Shown here: piece after piece, positions 16,462 to 25,767 of the stretch | How the letters are laid out: the number at the start of each line of letters is the position of its first letter | Position numbering within the stretch: position 1 is the stretch's first letter | NCBI GenBank assembly: GCA_030587405.1 | Contig: JAUQZD010000056.1 | Span: 1 to 64,000, forward strand | Source of the DNA: Candidatus Freyrarchaeum guaymasense | GTDB lineage: Archaea > Asgardarchaeota > Jordarchaeia > Jordarchaeales > Freyrarchaeaceae | DNA length: 64,000 bases | Direction: 5' to 3' | Notes under the pieces: generated by a model | What the model was told of the DNA's origin: nothing | Databases searched by the model: none | Seen by the model: the letters and a program-made list of their open reading frames with translations, nothing else | Position numbers and translations under genes: made by a program

Positions 16462-17697
16462 TTATCCCAACGCTATTGATATCGAATTGACTTGAAGACT
16501 GCTTATGACCGTTACTGCTGGGACTTCGGATACCACGGTCGTTATAACGCTAACTTTCTTAGCAAAGTCTGTTCCTAATGGAGTTTTAGAGTAGACTACT
16601 GCCTGAATTATCGTGAGTTTGTTGACTCTATCGTACGCAACGTTAAGGTTGCCAACGATTCCTCCTGCCTCCAGAACCTGAGAGTAAAGCGCCATCGTTG
16701 CGACAGGCGTCACCTTCGCTTGTTCATATATCCCCTGAGTTGTTAGTCCGATAGGCAGAGAGAGGACGAGGAGGGCTAAAAGAACCGTAATTATTCTACG
16801 TTTTAACACTCTTGCAGCTACTATCCTGCGCCTCCCAGCAATCGGCCTTATACCTTGGATCCAAAACATGAGAGTGCATGCTAGATTTATGCTGAGTATG
16901 TTCATTAGAAGGAGAAATGCTGACCCTAAGGAAATGAGAGGGTTTCCAAGCCCTATCCCTATTCCAACGTTGGCTGCTGGAGGCATTAGCGCCGCGGCTA
17001 TGGCAACCCCCACAAGGGCGGCTTCTATGCCTCCGGTAAGGCATGCTGCCGCTGCTAAACCAGACACTATAGCCAACGCGAAGTCAGCTATTGTAGGCTG
17101 TGCACGGGCTAGTATTTCAGGCGTTGGGGCTGCACCGGGGAAAACCTTCGTTAATAGGATGCCTATTAGAATAGAGATGCCTATTCCTATTACTTCTGCT
17201 TTGACGCCCTCCTCGAAAAGTCGCCTGTCGCTTAAGACGGTGCCCATGGCGGTTCCCGTTATAGGCCCCATCAAGGGAGCCACCAGCATAGACCCTATTA
17301 TTACGGCTACATTATTCGCCAGCAGGCCAAGGGCAGCTAGAACCGCTCCAAGCGCTGTTAATAGAAGGTAATTGCCAGTCAGCCTCCCTGACCTTTCAAT
17401 TACAGCCATTATCTCCTCTTTTGATGCTCTCTCCAAGGCCAGCCTCCTTTCCCTTGCAGGCTGAGGGGAGGACGCTAAGACAGGTGTTAAATACGTGCTT
17501 CCATACTCTCTACCTACCCCGAGGGCGTTCAGCGTGCTTACTACGTCCTCCATCTCTTCCAAGCTGGCGGTGACCAAAATCAGCGTGTTGTCGACTCCTG
17601 AGATGCAGGAGTATTCCCAACCCTCCTCCTTTAACGCCTCTACAACATCCCCCGTTTTTTCGCGTGGAACTATGACGTGAAGCACTCTTAAAGCCAT
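16462..17697 (-). CDS. DUF389 integral membrane protein
   Basis: The ATG at 17697 gives MALRVLHVIVPREKTGDVVEAL, 411 residues. Residues 1-85 are a ferredoxin-like regulatory domain typical of DUF389. The membrane part begins with SGRLTGNYLLLTALGAVLAALGLL and holds about six helices, including NNVAVIIGSMLVAPLMGPITG, AALVGVAIAAALMPPAANVGIG and a helix pair after LLMNILSINLACTLMFW. The C-terminal 80 residues are soluble. The transport role is unknown. The frame continues upstream into the repeat element, but that extension has no coding character and is excluded. Confidence 0.85.
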   Translation of the reverse strand: MALRVLHVIVPREKTGDVVEALKEEGWEYSCISGVDNTLILVTASLEEMEDVVSTLNALGVGREYGSTYLTPVLASSPQPARERRLALERASKEEIMAVIERSGRLTGNYLLLTALGAVLAALGLLANNVAVIIGSMLVAPLMGPITGTAMGTVLSDRRLFEEGVKAEVIGIGISILIGILLTKVFPGAAPTPEILARAQPTIADFALAIVSGLAAAACLTGGIEAALVGVAIAAALMPPAANVGIGIGLGNPLISLGSAFLLLMNILSINLACTLMFWIQGIRPIAGRRRIVAARVLKRRIITVLLALLVLSLPIGLTTQGIYEQAKVTPVATMALYSQVLEAGGIVGNLNVAYDRVNKLTIIQAVVYSKTPLGTDFAKKVSVITTVVSEVPAVTVISSLQVNSISIALG

Positions 17698-17723
17698 GGC
17701 TGTCGCCCTCCACTCGCAGCGTC

Positions 17724-17922
17724 GCCTTGCGAAACAGTTAAGTATTTGTAAGTATTTGTAAGTGCTGGCTTGGCCACAGGGTGGCCTATGGGGACGGGAC
17801 CTTCGGACGTGGGGCTCCGGGGCTACCCCGAAAGCCCCATCAGAGGCGTACGCCTCGATGACGGGGAAACGCCTGACAGACCAACCACATTTACCCATAA
17901 AAACCTATCAAGCGTGAACCCC
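17724..17922 (+). repeat. Structured repeat element, copy 2
   Basis: Second copy, beginning GCCTTGCGAAACAGTTAAG and ending CAAGCGTGAACCCC. The hairpins GGCCAC/GTGGCC, GGGGCT/AGCCCC with inner GGGG/CCCC, and GAGGCG/CGCCTC are all perfect here. The outer GGCTTG/CAGACC helix has one mismatch. The 5' part carries a 10-base tandem duplication (AAGTATTTGT twice). It starts only 26 nt upstream of the DUF389 start codon, on the opposite strand, and ends 5 nt from the CofD-like gene stop. Confidence 0.85.
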
Positions 17923-17927
17923 CTTCG

Positions 17928-18911
17928 CTACCTTCTATAATTTTCCTCTTCTTTTTCCTGCCCTATAGCCTTAGTTATTTCCTCTTTAACCGTCTTCACT
18001 AATCCTCTTATTGCAGCAGCCCTCTTCCTTCTTAAGGGGATGGCTTCGAGTATCGCCTTTGGGATCTGCCCTTCTAGTGAAGCTTGAGAGATGTTTACCG
18101 TGATCACCTCCACATCTAACGACGAAATCTCTCTCTTTAAGTCTGCATAAGCATCATCGATAAATATCCTATCAGTTAATCCCTCAAAGACCCTCGCTAC
18201 ACCTAATGGTGACGCCTCAATTTTTAACGCGTTTAAAACTTGCCTACTTTTAGGCGAAATAGGTGGGCATATCAGTGTGATTTCCCCCTCACAGTTTCTC
18301 AGCGTGTTACGTACATCCTCGTTTCTTATGGTCGGTAAAATGCTGATGGGGTCGCTTAGGACTATTAAGATAGACTCGCTACTCCTCATTACGCTGAGTG
18401 CCCGTTTAAGGGGTTTAAATTCCCAGTCAACGCGGGCTTCCCCTACTCTCTTCCCCTCCTCCTTAGAGAGAAGGAATTCAAGTAGTCTCATATTTTTCCC
18501 ATCAGCCTTCACCCTGATACTCGGCATGTCCTCTGTAATAGGAATGACCATGAATCCTAGCCTGATGCTACCGCAAAGTCTTTCAAATGCCTCGTCAAGG
18601 GAGGCACCCTTTTGCAGGACTCCATGCCTAAATATGCTAAACGCCAGCATTTCTTCGGGAACCGGAGGGAAAACGGATTCACCCATCTTCTCCAGCAAGC
18701 TATAGCAGGCATACCTCTCGCCGCCCTTTAGCCCCCCTATCTTAGATGCTGCAAGAATTAGATTATCGGCCTCGTAGCATATTCTAAGGCCGGAAAACAT
18801 GTAATCGTGAACGGTATTAGCCACCACGACTAAATCCTCGGTAATGTAATTTTGAACGATCCCCCTGAGGAACGGGTGAACCTCGAAACCACCATAGAGA
18901 ATCACGGGCAA
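17928..18911 (-). CDS. Divergent CofD-family protein (2-phospholactate transferase-like)
   Basis: CofD makes the phosphodiester link of coenzyme F420. The TTG at 18911 follows GGAGGTAAAG, giving about 327 residues that begin with LPVILYGG, the position of the CofD glycine loop. Other matches: VVVANTVHDYMFSGLRI (NT-ED-GL region), FMVIPITEDMPSIRV, ILIVLSDPISILPTI and ITLICPPISPKSRQVLNALK, then SPLGVARVFEGLTDRIFID. The usual GGTGxxKL loop is replaced by YGGFEVHPFL, so substrate or activity may differ from true CofD. The gene stop is 5 nt from repeat copy 2. Confidence 0.75.
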   Translation of the reverse strand: MPVILYGGFEVHPFLRGIVQNYITEDLVVVANTVHDYMFSGLRICYEADNLILAASKIGGLKGGERYACYSLLEKMGESVFPPVPEEMLAFSIFRHGVLQKGASLDEAFERLCGSIRLGFMVIPITEDMPSIRVKADGKNMRLLEFLLSKEEGKRVGEARVDWEFKPLKRALSVMRSSESILIVLSDPISILPTIRNEDVRNTLRNCEGEITLICPPISPKSRQVLNALKIEASPLGVARVFEGLTDRIFIDDAYADLKREISSLDVEVITVNISQASLEGQIPKAILEAIPLRRKRAAAIRGLVKTVKEEITKAIGQEKEEENYRR

Positions 18912-19247
18912 AAACTTTACCTCCAATCTTCTCTATTCTTCAGGGAGAAAAGAAAGAAAAAGTTTTCAGAATGCTATCTCCCTCAACCGTATTTAACTCT
19001 TTTCAAACATAAGGCTCCCTGATTTTAGCGTTTTTACTGGAACCCTGTAAAACGGTTAATCAACCTAGTATTTTTAGTTTAACTCCCAAGTGACTGGTCA
19101 CTTGATGGCGTAGGCGACCTGTGGGTTATAAGCCCTTCATTAACCGCAGCCTTAAATAACGTTGCTCCTTAAACTGAAGCTACGAGAATTGGCTACTTAA
19201 GTTGCTTCCTCCATTCTTTGAGCTATCAGGGCTTCTGGAAATCAAAG
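18912..19247. other. Intergenic region with a hairpin
   Basis: About 335 bp without a gene between the CofD-like start and the radical SAM stop. At 19085-19125 the sequence folds into AAGTGA-CTGG-TCACTT (six pairs, tetraloop) enclosed by CCC at 19085-19087 and GGG at 19123-19125, which could be a small RNA or the 3' end of a transcript. Remaining sequence is AT-rich with no repeats seen. Confidence 0.4.
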
Positions 19248-20471
19248 TTATGGCCCAAAATGACCTGCGATAGTCTGCACGATGACCTTCCTCAACCCGA
19301 CCCCGTTGAGCGCCTCCTTAACCCTAAGCATCTCCTTCGGGGTCGGCTGAACAATCTCTCTTCTCCTGAACTCCGGCCTATAGTCGAGAACGCAGACCTG
19401 AACGTCCGGGTCTATAGACGCTATTTTCTCCCCCATTTTAAGTAGCTCTTCAAGCGTCGGGTAGAAGAACCTATTGTATGGTATCCCTATACCCATGAAA
19501 ACCATCTCTGGGTAGTAATTGTCCGCAATGTACTTCACAGCATCCCATGAAGTTTTAAGGTATTTTAAAGCCAGCTCTTTATCCTCTATTCCCGTTATAA
19601 GCTGAAACGTTTCCAAGCGAAAAGCCTTAAGGTCTGGCCCAATATCGGTTACCCCCGCCATAATTAAATCATCAATTCTTTCCCTAGTTAGGACTGTCGC
19701 ATTAGTGTCAAGGTGGAACCGTGCATTTTCATCGGGGTTAAGCCTCCTCAACTTCTTGAAGAACTTAACGATCCAGTCATGGTTAAGCGTTGCTTCTCCT
19801 CCGCTTATCGCCATCCTATCCACTCCGTATCTTTTCCTCATAAGGCTCAGCTTCCAAGCCGCCTCATTAGGGGTCATGGCAGGAAGGGCACTATTGTAAG
19901 TGACAAAGTAGTTCTGGCAAGTCGGACAACGCAGATTACAACCTGCGGCAAATGCGGCCACTTCAATATACCCTGCTTTCCCTTTAACCCAATACGGTGT
20001 TCCAACGCCTCCAACTTGATGGGGGCTAAATCCTTCAACTATCCTAAGCGGCTCTACACCTTCCACGTTGGTACTTATTACGTCTCCATCCTTAACCTCA
20101 GTGTGGCATGCGGGCTTCGCCTCTCCATTAACAATCACAGAGCAACTGTAACATCCCCCGGTCAGGCACGGAGAAAAAATAGCGTTTTCCTCTGGAAACC
20201 TAGTAAACCTGTATCCTAAGGACTCCAGAGCCCTCATAACCGTCGTTTTCTCAGCTACCTCATATACAGTACCATCAACGATTATCTTGATTTTCCTCCT
20301 TGGCTCGTGGTCCTCTACGGGTTCCCGCGCCATGTACGGGCACGCAACGTAGCATGAGCCACAGCCTATGCAATAACCCGACCCTGGACACCGGACAACG
20401 CTCCCGCAGAACCCACAATTGACACATTTTTCCGTCTTAACATATTTTAAAAACAAGTCTGCCATTAACAT
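19248..20471 (-). CDS. Radical SAM protein with ferredoxin and 2Fe-2S domains
   Basis: 407 residues with three cofactor modules. Residues 14-48 carry dense cysteines (CVNCGFCGSVVRCPG, then CIGCGSCYVACPY) for one or two 4Fe-4S clusters. Residues 58-135 are a plant-type 2Fe-2S domain with CLTGGCYSCSVIVNGEAKPAC. From about 165 a radical SAM domain of the pyruvate formate-lyase-activase type has CNLRCPTC, SGGEATLN and DTNATVL. The built-in relay could deliver electrons to the SAM cluster. The substrate is unknown, and no glycyl-radical enzyme lies nearby. ATG at 20471, or ATG at 20465 after GGGGTGA. Confidence 0.8.
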   Translation of the reverse strand: MLMADLFLKYVKTEKCVNCGFCGSVVRCPGSGYCIGCGSCYVACPYMAREPVEDHEPRRKIKIIVDGTVYEVAEKTTVMRALESLGYRFTRFPEENAIFSPCLTGGCYSCSVIVNGEAKPACHTEVKDGDVISTNVEGVEPLRIVEGFSPHQVGGVGTPYWVKGKAGYIEVAAFAAGCNLRCPTCQNYFVTYNSALPAMTPNEAAWKLSLMRKRYGVDRMAISGGEATLNHDWIVKFFKKLRRLNPDENARFHLDTNATVLTRERIDDLIMAGVTDIGPDLKAFRLETFQLITGIEDKELALKYLKTSWDAVKYIADNYYPEMVFMGIGIPYNRFFYPTLEELLKMGEKIASIDPDVQVCVLDYRPEFRRREIVQPTPKEMLRVKEALNGVGLRKVIVQTIAGHFGP

Positions 20472-20560
20472 TTATCACCCCATTTTAGGCCTAGCCCCTC
20501 TACCCCCGCCTCTTCATACCATCTCTTTCACCGTTGCCTAAAATCCCTAATTCTCCATTT

Positions 20561-22339
20561 TTACTCGTACGCTTCAAGCTTTTCTACTCCCTTTTTAAGT
20601 GCCAGGTATGCTGCTACCCCTCCCACAATTAGAGACACTGCGATCCCAGCAATTCTCACAGGGACGCTTACGGGTTCCAAATGGACTAACATGAACGCCA
20701 ACACTATCGAGGCTGAAGGGGGAAGCCAAGGGATGCCATTAAGCACCGTCATTGAGGGTATCAGGTTAAGTACCCACGGGACTACGGATAAAATTAGCAT
20801 CACCCCTGTAGTTATCCCGGTTAAAATCATCGTGATTAAAAAGTTGATGAGGTGTCCTATTCCCCTCTCTTGGAAAACAGGCCTCCAAGCGTAAACCCCA
20901 ACGGTTATGGCCGAGCTCACAGCGACCAGAAAGAGCATTGTAGCTAGAACTGTTGCAGGGTTTCCCGTCATCCCTCCTAAGGCTAAGTAGAACATTACCG
21001 CCGAGATCACTGCTAGGGGGGTGCTTAAAATCAACGCCTCGAGGAACATTGCGTGAACCATAAGCTTCACGCCGGCAGGCGTCTTCTTAATAGTCCAAAG
21101 CACGTCTTTATTTCTTACAAAAGTGTATGGAACTATCATTATTGGAAGCAAGACGCCAGCCATCATAATGTACACGCCAGTAAACGAGGAGAAGAAGCTA
21201 ATCCACCCAACATCTCCTTGGAAGACGTTAGTTTGCATGATCCCTCTCATAAGGAATATTATAGCGGGAAATACTAGGACTGTGGCTACCCGTGCCATAT
21301 TATCCATTCTTCTGGCGAACTCCTTAAGCTGGGATACCAGCATGATGTTAAGGGGTGTGGGCGTGATTTTCCTAATAGCCCTGTAAAACCAGTTCTCCCC
21401 CTTAACCATGACTGTTACTTCCTCCCCTCCTGTCTCTATGAAGCTCACCTTGCTAGCGTAGGCTACTCCAGCTAAGACCACTAGGAAGGTGAACAGTACT
21501 AGGAGCGCTAGGCTTGTCCACCCGTCAGGGTAAACTGGAAACGCGATATAAAAGTAATTTATCTTTGCTATTGCAATGTTGCTTTGGGTTACTGCAAAGT
21601 GCACGACATTCCCCACCCAAGTTGACGGTAGAAACCACAGGTTTAAGGGCATAGTAGACGATGACAAGAAGAAAAACCCTATACCCATAGCAACGCCAGC
21701 TACACCCAGCAACGTTTTAAAAAGAGTTTTCATACGCTCGGTGGTTTCTCTAATGTAAAGGTATGATGAAATCATGACTCCTATCCATATTCCTGAAAGG
21801 TTCGCAATAGCAATAGAGGCAAATATCAACGCTATGGCTTGAGGTGTCAAGTAAAAAGTGATCGCAGCTGGAATCATCATGAAGGATGCTATTATCAGAA
21901 CCACAGGAACTATAATCAGATTTACTATAAAGTCGCCGAGAAGGACGTGGCGGGCTTTAAGGGGGCTTGCGAGTATCACGTCTCTGCTTACGACCTCCGC
22001 CTCCTGCAATTGCCGTCCTATTGCTGCAAATATGGGTATCATGAAGGCGACTGCCCCAGCCATAGATCCCATGTTTAAAACATACACCGAATCTTGAAGG
22101 AAGATCGATGTTGATGCAAGCATAGGCATCATTACAACTTCCTTAAAGTAGTTATTCAACCTTGAGACAAAAAAGTTCTTAGACACAAGCAACATTACAG
22201 CCGCTAATATAATTATACCAGAGATGAGTGCCACTGGTATAACCGGCCGTAACCTCCTTAACACTTTACCAGAAGTCATAAGCCTGTACTCGTTTCTCGC
22301 TATAATATACCATAAGGGCAATTTTTCACACCCACTCAA
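20561..22339 (-). CDS. ABC-2 type exporter permease
   Basis: 592 residues with about a dozen hydrophobic segments, e.g. VIPVALISGIIILAAVMLLV near the start, VVLIIASFMMIPAAITF, a strongly hydrophobic mid-region around residue 370, and ISLIVGGVAAYLALKKGVE at the end. The length suggests two fused six-helix halves. It overlaps the ATPase gene by 14 nt, so both subunits are translated together. Likely exports a lipid, peptide or drug; substrate unknown. A TTG start at 22339 is assumed. Confidence 0.82.
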   Translation of the reverse strand: MSGCEKLPLWYIIARNEYRLMTSGKVLRRLRPVIPVALISGIIILAAVMLLVSKNFFVSRLNNYFKEVVMMPMLASTSIFLQDSVYVLNMGSMAGAVAFMIPIFAAIGRQLQEAEVVSRDVILASPLKARHVLLGDFIVNLIIVPVVLIIASFMMIPAAITFYLTPQAIALIFASIAIANLSGIWIGVMISSYLYIRETTERMKTLFKTLLGVAGVAMGIGFFFLSSSTMPLNLWFLPSTWVGNVVHFAVTQSNIAIAKINYFYIAFPVYPDGWTSLALLVLFTFLVVLAGVAYASKVSFIETGGEEVTVMVKGENWFYRAIRKITPTPLNIMLVSQLKEFARRMDNMARVATVLVFPAIIFLMRGIMQTNVFQGDVGWISFFSSFTGVYIMMAGVLLPIMIVPYTFVRNKDVLWTIKKTPAGVKLMVHAMFLEALILSTPLAVISAVMFYLALGGMTGNPATVLATMLFLVAVSSAITVGVYAWRPVFQERGIGHLINFLITMILTGITTGVMLILSVVPWVLNLIPSMTVLNGIPWLPPSASIVLAFMLVHLEPVSVPVRIAGIAVSLIVGGVAAYLALKKGVEKLEAYE

Positions 22340-23078
22340 GCATATCCCTCGTTACCCTCCTCCCCGTAACTTGGAGGAAAACCTCCTCTAAGTTTCCTGC
22401 CCCATACTTCTCCATTAACCCTTCAGGCGTCCCAACCTCCTTAAGTTCGCCCCTATCAATTATCCCTATCCTCCCGCATACTTCCTCGGCGAGGGGGAGA
22501 ATATGCGTACATATAAAGAACGTCTTATTTGTCTCTGATGATAATGTTTTTATGAGGTCCTTCACCATCTTGGACGAGAAAGGGTCTAAACCGCTGGTGG
22601 GCTCATCTAGAAAAACTATTTCTGGATCATGGATGAGAGCCGACGCAAGTAGGACCTTCTGCCTCATACCCTTACTAAACCCCTCAAGCAACTCGTCTCC
22701 CCTGTCTTCTATCTCGAAAAACTCAAGCAGTTCGTCTATCCTCCTCTTCAACGTGTCCTCTGGAACGCCATATAAGCCACCTATAAACTCTAAGAACTCT
22801 CTCGCCGAAAGCTTCTCGTAAACTCCTGGCGTCTCGGGTAGGAGCCCGGTTATCCTCTTAACCTTCTCAGGCTCACTTACGATGTCGTATCCCCCAACCT
22901 TGGCTGTTCCGCTAGTAGGCTTAATTATACAGTTTAGCAGCCTAACAGTCGTTGTTTTCCCTGAACCGTTAGGGCCAAGGAAGCCAAACGTCTCACCGCT
23001 TGAAACCTCTAAATTTAAGTCTTTCACTCCGAGAGTTGAACCGTAAAACTTAGTTAGACCACGTGTTTTTATGGCCAC
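22326..23078 (-). CDS. ABC transporter ATP-binding protein
   Basis: Drives the adjacent permease. The GTG at 23078 follows AGGTGGGTGAC and gives MAIKTRGLTKFYG, about 250 residues; a TTG at 23105 would add nine residues without a ribosome site. It has Walker A GPNGSGKTTTV, Q-loop ETPGVYE, signature LEGFSKGMRQKVLLA, Walker B IVFLDEPTSGLDP and switch histidine ICTHILPLAEEV. The C-terminal LEEVFLQVTGR is typical of the ABC-2 exporter class. Confidence 0.95.
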   Translation of the reverse strand: MAIKTRGLTKFYGSTLGVKDLNLEVSSGETFGFLGPNGSGKTTTVRLLNCIIKPTSGTAKVGGYDIVSEPEKVKRITGLLPETPGVYEKLSAREFLEFIGGLYGVPEDTLKRRIDELLEFFEIEDRGDELLEGFSKGMRQKVLLASALIHDPEIVFLDEPTSGLDPFSSKMVKDLIKTLSSETNKTFFICTHILPLAEEVCGRIGIIDRGELKEVGTPEGLMEKYGAGNLEEVFLQVTGRRVTRDMLEWV

Positions 23079-23399
23079 AGTCACCCACCTAGAACCCTTT
23101 TCCAATTAACTTCCTTCATCAAAGGGTGGCAGACTCCCAAGCATGTCTTAAAGATGGTTTTAAAATCATAGCAACATAATGTTGGTTTGTTTTTAAAAAT
23201 GCTTTGTTAAACTTCTTCTATTATTTCTTTAACAATTTTATGAAAATGCTTTTCATCTTATTGTCAAGTACTTTTTACCTTTAAAGTGCAATCATTTCAA
23301 CTTTTTAGGTGCTTCTTTATTTTTCTCCCAAAAAATAGATAAATGTGTTTGTGAACTATTTACTTTATGATGAACTCCCTGGAGGAGAGAGGTGGTTTA
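23079..23399. other. AT-rich intergenic region
   Basis: About 320 bp between the ABC exporter and a small charged gene. Very AT-rich from 23160 to 23350 with runs of T. No gene, hairpin of note or repeat is seen; promoters for both divergent units should lie here. Confidence 0.4.
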
Positions 23400-23600
23400 A
23401 TGGGCGAAGAAGCTCCGCCATCACCTGAAGAGGTGAAGAAAGCTAAAGAGTTACTCGAGAAGCTCCACGAGGAACGAAGAAAAGAAGAGCAGGAAGCCTT
23501 AGCTAAAACCAAGGAAGAACGAGCAAAGATGATGCAAGAAGCTGCTAGCGCGCTTGAGAAACACGTGGAAGAAAAAGCCAAGAAAGCCCCTCCAAGCTGA
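23400..23600 (+). CDS. Small charged coiled-coil protein
   Basis: 66 residues from the ATG at 23400, which follows a strong GGAGGAGAGAGGTGG stretch; an upstream ATG at 23367 overlaps that site and is less likely. The composition is nearly all Glu, Lys and Ala (EVKKAKELLEKLHEERRKEEQEALAK), predicting a single long helix. Proline-rich ends (APPSPEE, KAPPS) flank it. No family recognised. It precedes the accessory operon starting at 23843 in the same direction, 240 bp away. Confidence 0.6.
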   Translation: MGEEAPPSPEEVKKAKELLEKLHEERRKEEQEALAKTKEERAKMMQEAASALEKHVEEKAKKAPPS

Positions 23601-23842
23601 ACTTGAGAAGTAAGTTCTAACAAAAATTAAGGCCAGTCATTAATGGTGTCATTGAACAACACACTTCCCCTTTTTCCTCTCTTAGCTCTCTCTTGCAAAC
23701 CTACCTGCAGGATGTTAAAAAAGGAACGAAAAAATGAAACGAGACTATGGAAATGATTATTAAAACTTTCTTTCAAGTCTTATTTGATTTGAACTTAAAA
23801 TTCTACATTTAGTGAATGCTGGCTTTCAGGGGAGGGAATCGG

Positions 23843-25012
23843 TTGAAGTATGGTGAAGTTCTCAGGCAGTGGCTTGATAAATGGTATGGTTTTACTGCCG
23901 GTGTGATCAGCGGATACTTCTTCGTAGACTTAAACGTCATCGGCGAAGCCGTTAAAACTCTTAAAAGTGGCAAAGTTGCAAAATCCCTTTTTAAACACGT
24001 TAAAGGCGTAGTCCTCAACCCTGAAACTGTTAGAACCTCTCAGCTTCTCCTCGAAGTTTTTTCCAATGAGGTCATCCTTAACCCCCTTTTACGAAACAAC
24101 ATGATAGCGATAACGGTGTTAGAGTCTGGGGAGAGTAAAGTTTGTGGTGTTGGCTACGGAAAAGAGAAGTGGGTATGTGTCTTCAAGACCCGCGAGAAAG
24201 AGTCAAAAATGATCGTGGCAAACTTGCTTTCCATATTAAACTTCGGCGAGAGAACCTACGAGTTTAGCGGGACGCGCATTTTCATCGATGGCTTAGAAAA
24301 ATGGTTGCGAAGGCTTTTTGGAGAGAATAATCTTGAGTACATCTGGGTGCGTAACGATTTTGAAGAGGGAGGAGTGCTGCCAAAAGATTTAAACCTTATA
24401 ATTAGAACCTTGCAGAATCTTTTCGAGGGCCCTTCCTTTGCCTCATCCCTAATGCTCTTCTTAGACCAGAAGGGGAGCAGAGGGGTATGGGGGATGCGGT
24501 ATCATGATAAGATCTCGTGTGTTTTCTCCGGGTTCGGGGGAGAATCTTATGCTAGGGAAATATCGGAGACCTTAGCGGAGGTTTATGACTGTTATACGAG
24601 CGGCCTCGTAAAGCCCGAAGTGACGGGGATTGTAGAAGCCCAGCTGGGTTTCACAAAAGAAGCTGCGTCAAAGGCTGAAATGACCGCTGAAGTCAGCTCC
24701 GAGAAGGCAGAAGCCCATCAGCAATTCTACCCTCCGCAGGATGTTTCAGAGTTAAAAGTGATACTTGAAGATCTTAAGCATAAATTTAGCCTTTTGGAGG
24801 ATAGGGTTGGTTCTTTAGAGGCAAAGTTGTCGTCTGTATCATCCCTGACAGGTTTAGGTGAGATGATGAGTAACTTAAACGAAAAGGTAAAGATGATAGA
24901 CGAGTCCATAAGCAGGGTAAGGGAACTTATGGGTGAGTTCTCCGAGAAGTTGCATGAGTTAAGACGGCAACGAAGCGAGCTCTTAAGGTCGATTGAAGAC
25001 TTGTCAAAGTAG
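23843..25012 (+). CDS. Hypothetical protein with two alpha/beta repeats and coiled-coil tail
   Basis: The TTG at 23843 after GGGGAGGG is preferred; an ATG at 23816 would add nine residues. About 389 residues. Two similar alpha/beta segments seem to be present: one near residues 60-140 (LLLEVFSNEVILNPLLRNNM, CGVGYGKEKWVCVFKTRE) and one near 190-270 (IIRTLQNLFEGPSFASSLML, WGMRYHDKISCVFSGFGGE). The C-terminal 80 residues form a coiled coil (LKHKFSLLEDRVGSLEAKL). First gene of a tight three-gene operon; function unknown. It shares its layout with the 390-residue protein at 56308. Confidence 0.65.
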   Translation: MKYGEVLRQWLDKWYGFTAGVISGYFFVDLNVIGEAVKTLKSGKVAKSLFKHVKGVVLNPETVRTSQLLLEVFSNEVILNPLLRNNMIAITVLESGESKVCGVGYGKEKWVCVFKTREKESKMIVANLLSILNFGERTYEFSGTRIFIDGLEKWLRRLFGENNLEYIWVRNDFEEGGVLPKDLNLIIRTLQNLFEGPSFASSLMLFLDQKGSRGVWGMRYHDKISCVFSGFGGESYAREISETLAEVYDCYTSGLVKPEVTGIVEAQLGFTKEAASKAEMTAEVSSEKAEAHQQFYPPQDVSELKVILEDLKHKFSLLEDRVGSLEAKLSSVSSLTGLGEMMSNLNEKVKMIDESISRVRELMGEFSEKLHELRRQRSELLRSIEDLSK

Positions 25013-25021
25013 GAGGAGAGC

Positions 25022-25765
25022 ATGAAAAAAGTAATTGAATTAATTAAGCATGTCGATTCGGTTGCCTCCACCCTCACCTCTCTACTAGATGACCTTGAAA
25101 AAAGCCTCTCGTTAGCTGTTACTATTGCTGCAGAGTATAGTGACCTTTACATGCTCATTGCCACCTCCTTTGATAAGCTACTGCTAAGATATCTCAAGGA
25201 TCTAAGGGAGAAAGGTCGCTTTTCAACCCCTAAGGAAGGTGAACGCTTCATCCCCCTCATGGTCATATCAACCCAACCAGAAGATCTTTCTCCTCTCTCA
25301 AAAACAATAAAAAAATTATTTGATGAGGCGAGGAAATCCGGAAATCCATTCTACTATTTGGTTCTCCCCGACGCTGAGGGAAGAATCGAAACAGGAGAAA
25401 AAGTGGTGAAGATAATTTCTACTACTCCTTTAGGAAGAAGCGACTCTGAAGCGATCATCGTAGTTCTTAGGAGCTTTAAAGATCTTCCAACGGAAAAAAA
25501 CCTCTTAATAATTAACGACTCATTTTCTTTAGATAAGCATGGAATAATCCCGTCCCTAAAGGATTCCATCAAGAACGTAAGTATATCCTTAGATAACGAA
25601 ACATTCGGCGGAGGACCAGTAGTATACTGCCTTCACATGCTTGCAAAGAAAGGTAAAAAATCCCTCCTAGATGTAAGCCTATCCGAGAGCCTTCTTGATA
25701 ACGGTGCTGTGAAGAATATATTCCAAATTCTGACGGAAGCCGCTAGGAGAATAGCAGGGTGGTAA
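25022..25765 (+). CDS. Hypothetical alpha/beta protein of the accessory operon
   Basis: 247 residues, no recognised family. The first 70 residues are helical (VDSVASTLTSLLDDLEKSLSLA). The rest alternates strands and helices (RFIPLMVISTQPEDL, PFYYLVLPDAEGRIE, EAIIVVLRSFKDLP, KNLLIINDSFSL) like a flavodoxin or Rossmann core without a nucleotide motif. ATG at 25022 follows AGGAGGAG, 9 nt after the previous stop; its stop overlaps the start region of the giant ligase gene. Probably part of one complex with its neighbours. Confidence 0.62.
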   Translation: MKKVIELIKHVDSVASTLTSLLDDLEKSLSLAVTIAAEYSDLYMLIATSFDKLLLRYLKDLREKGRFSTPKEGERFIPLMVISTQPEDLSPLSKTIKKLFDEARKSGNPFYYLVLPDAEGRIETGEKVVKIISTTPLGRSDSEAIIVVLRSFKDLPTEKNLLIINDSFSLDKHGIIPSLKDSIKNVSISLDNETFGGGPVVYCLHMLAKKGKKSLLDVSLSESLLDNGAVKNIFQILTEAARRIAGW

Positions 25766-25767
25766 AG

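Noticed and set aside
17698..17898. N-terminal extension of DUF389 through repeat copy 2
   Set aside because: The extra codons are reverse-frame reading of the structured repeat; the family start is the Met at 17697.
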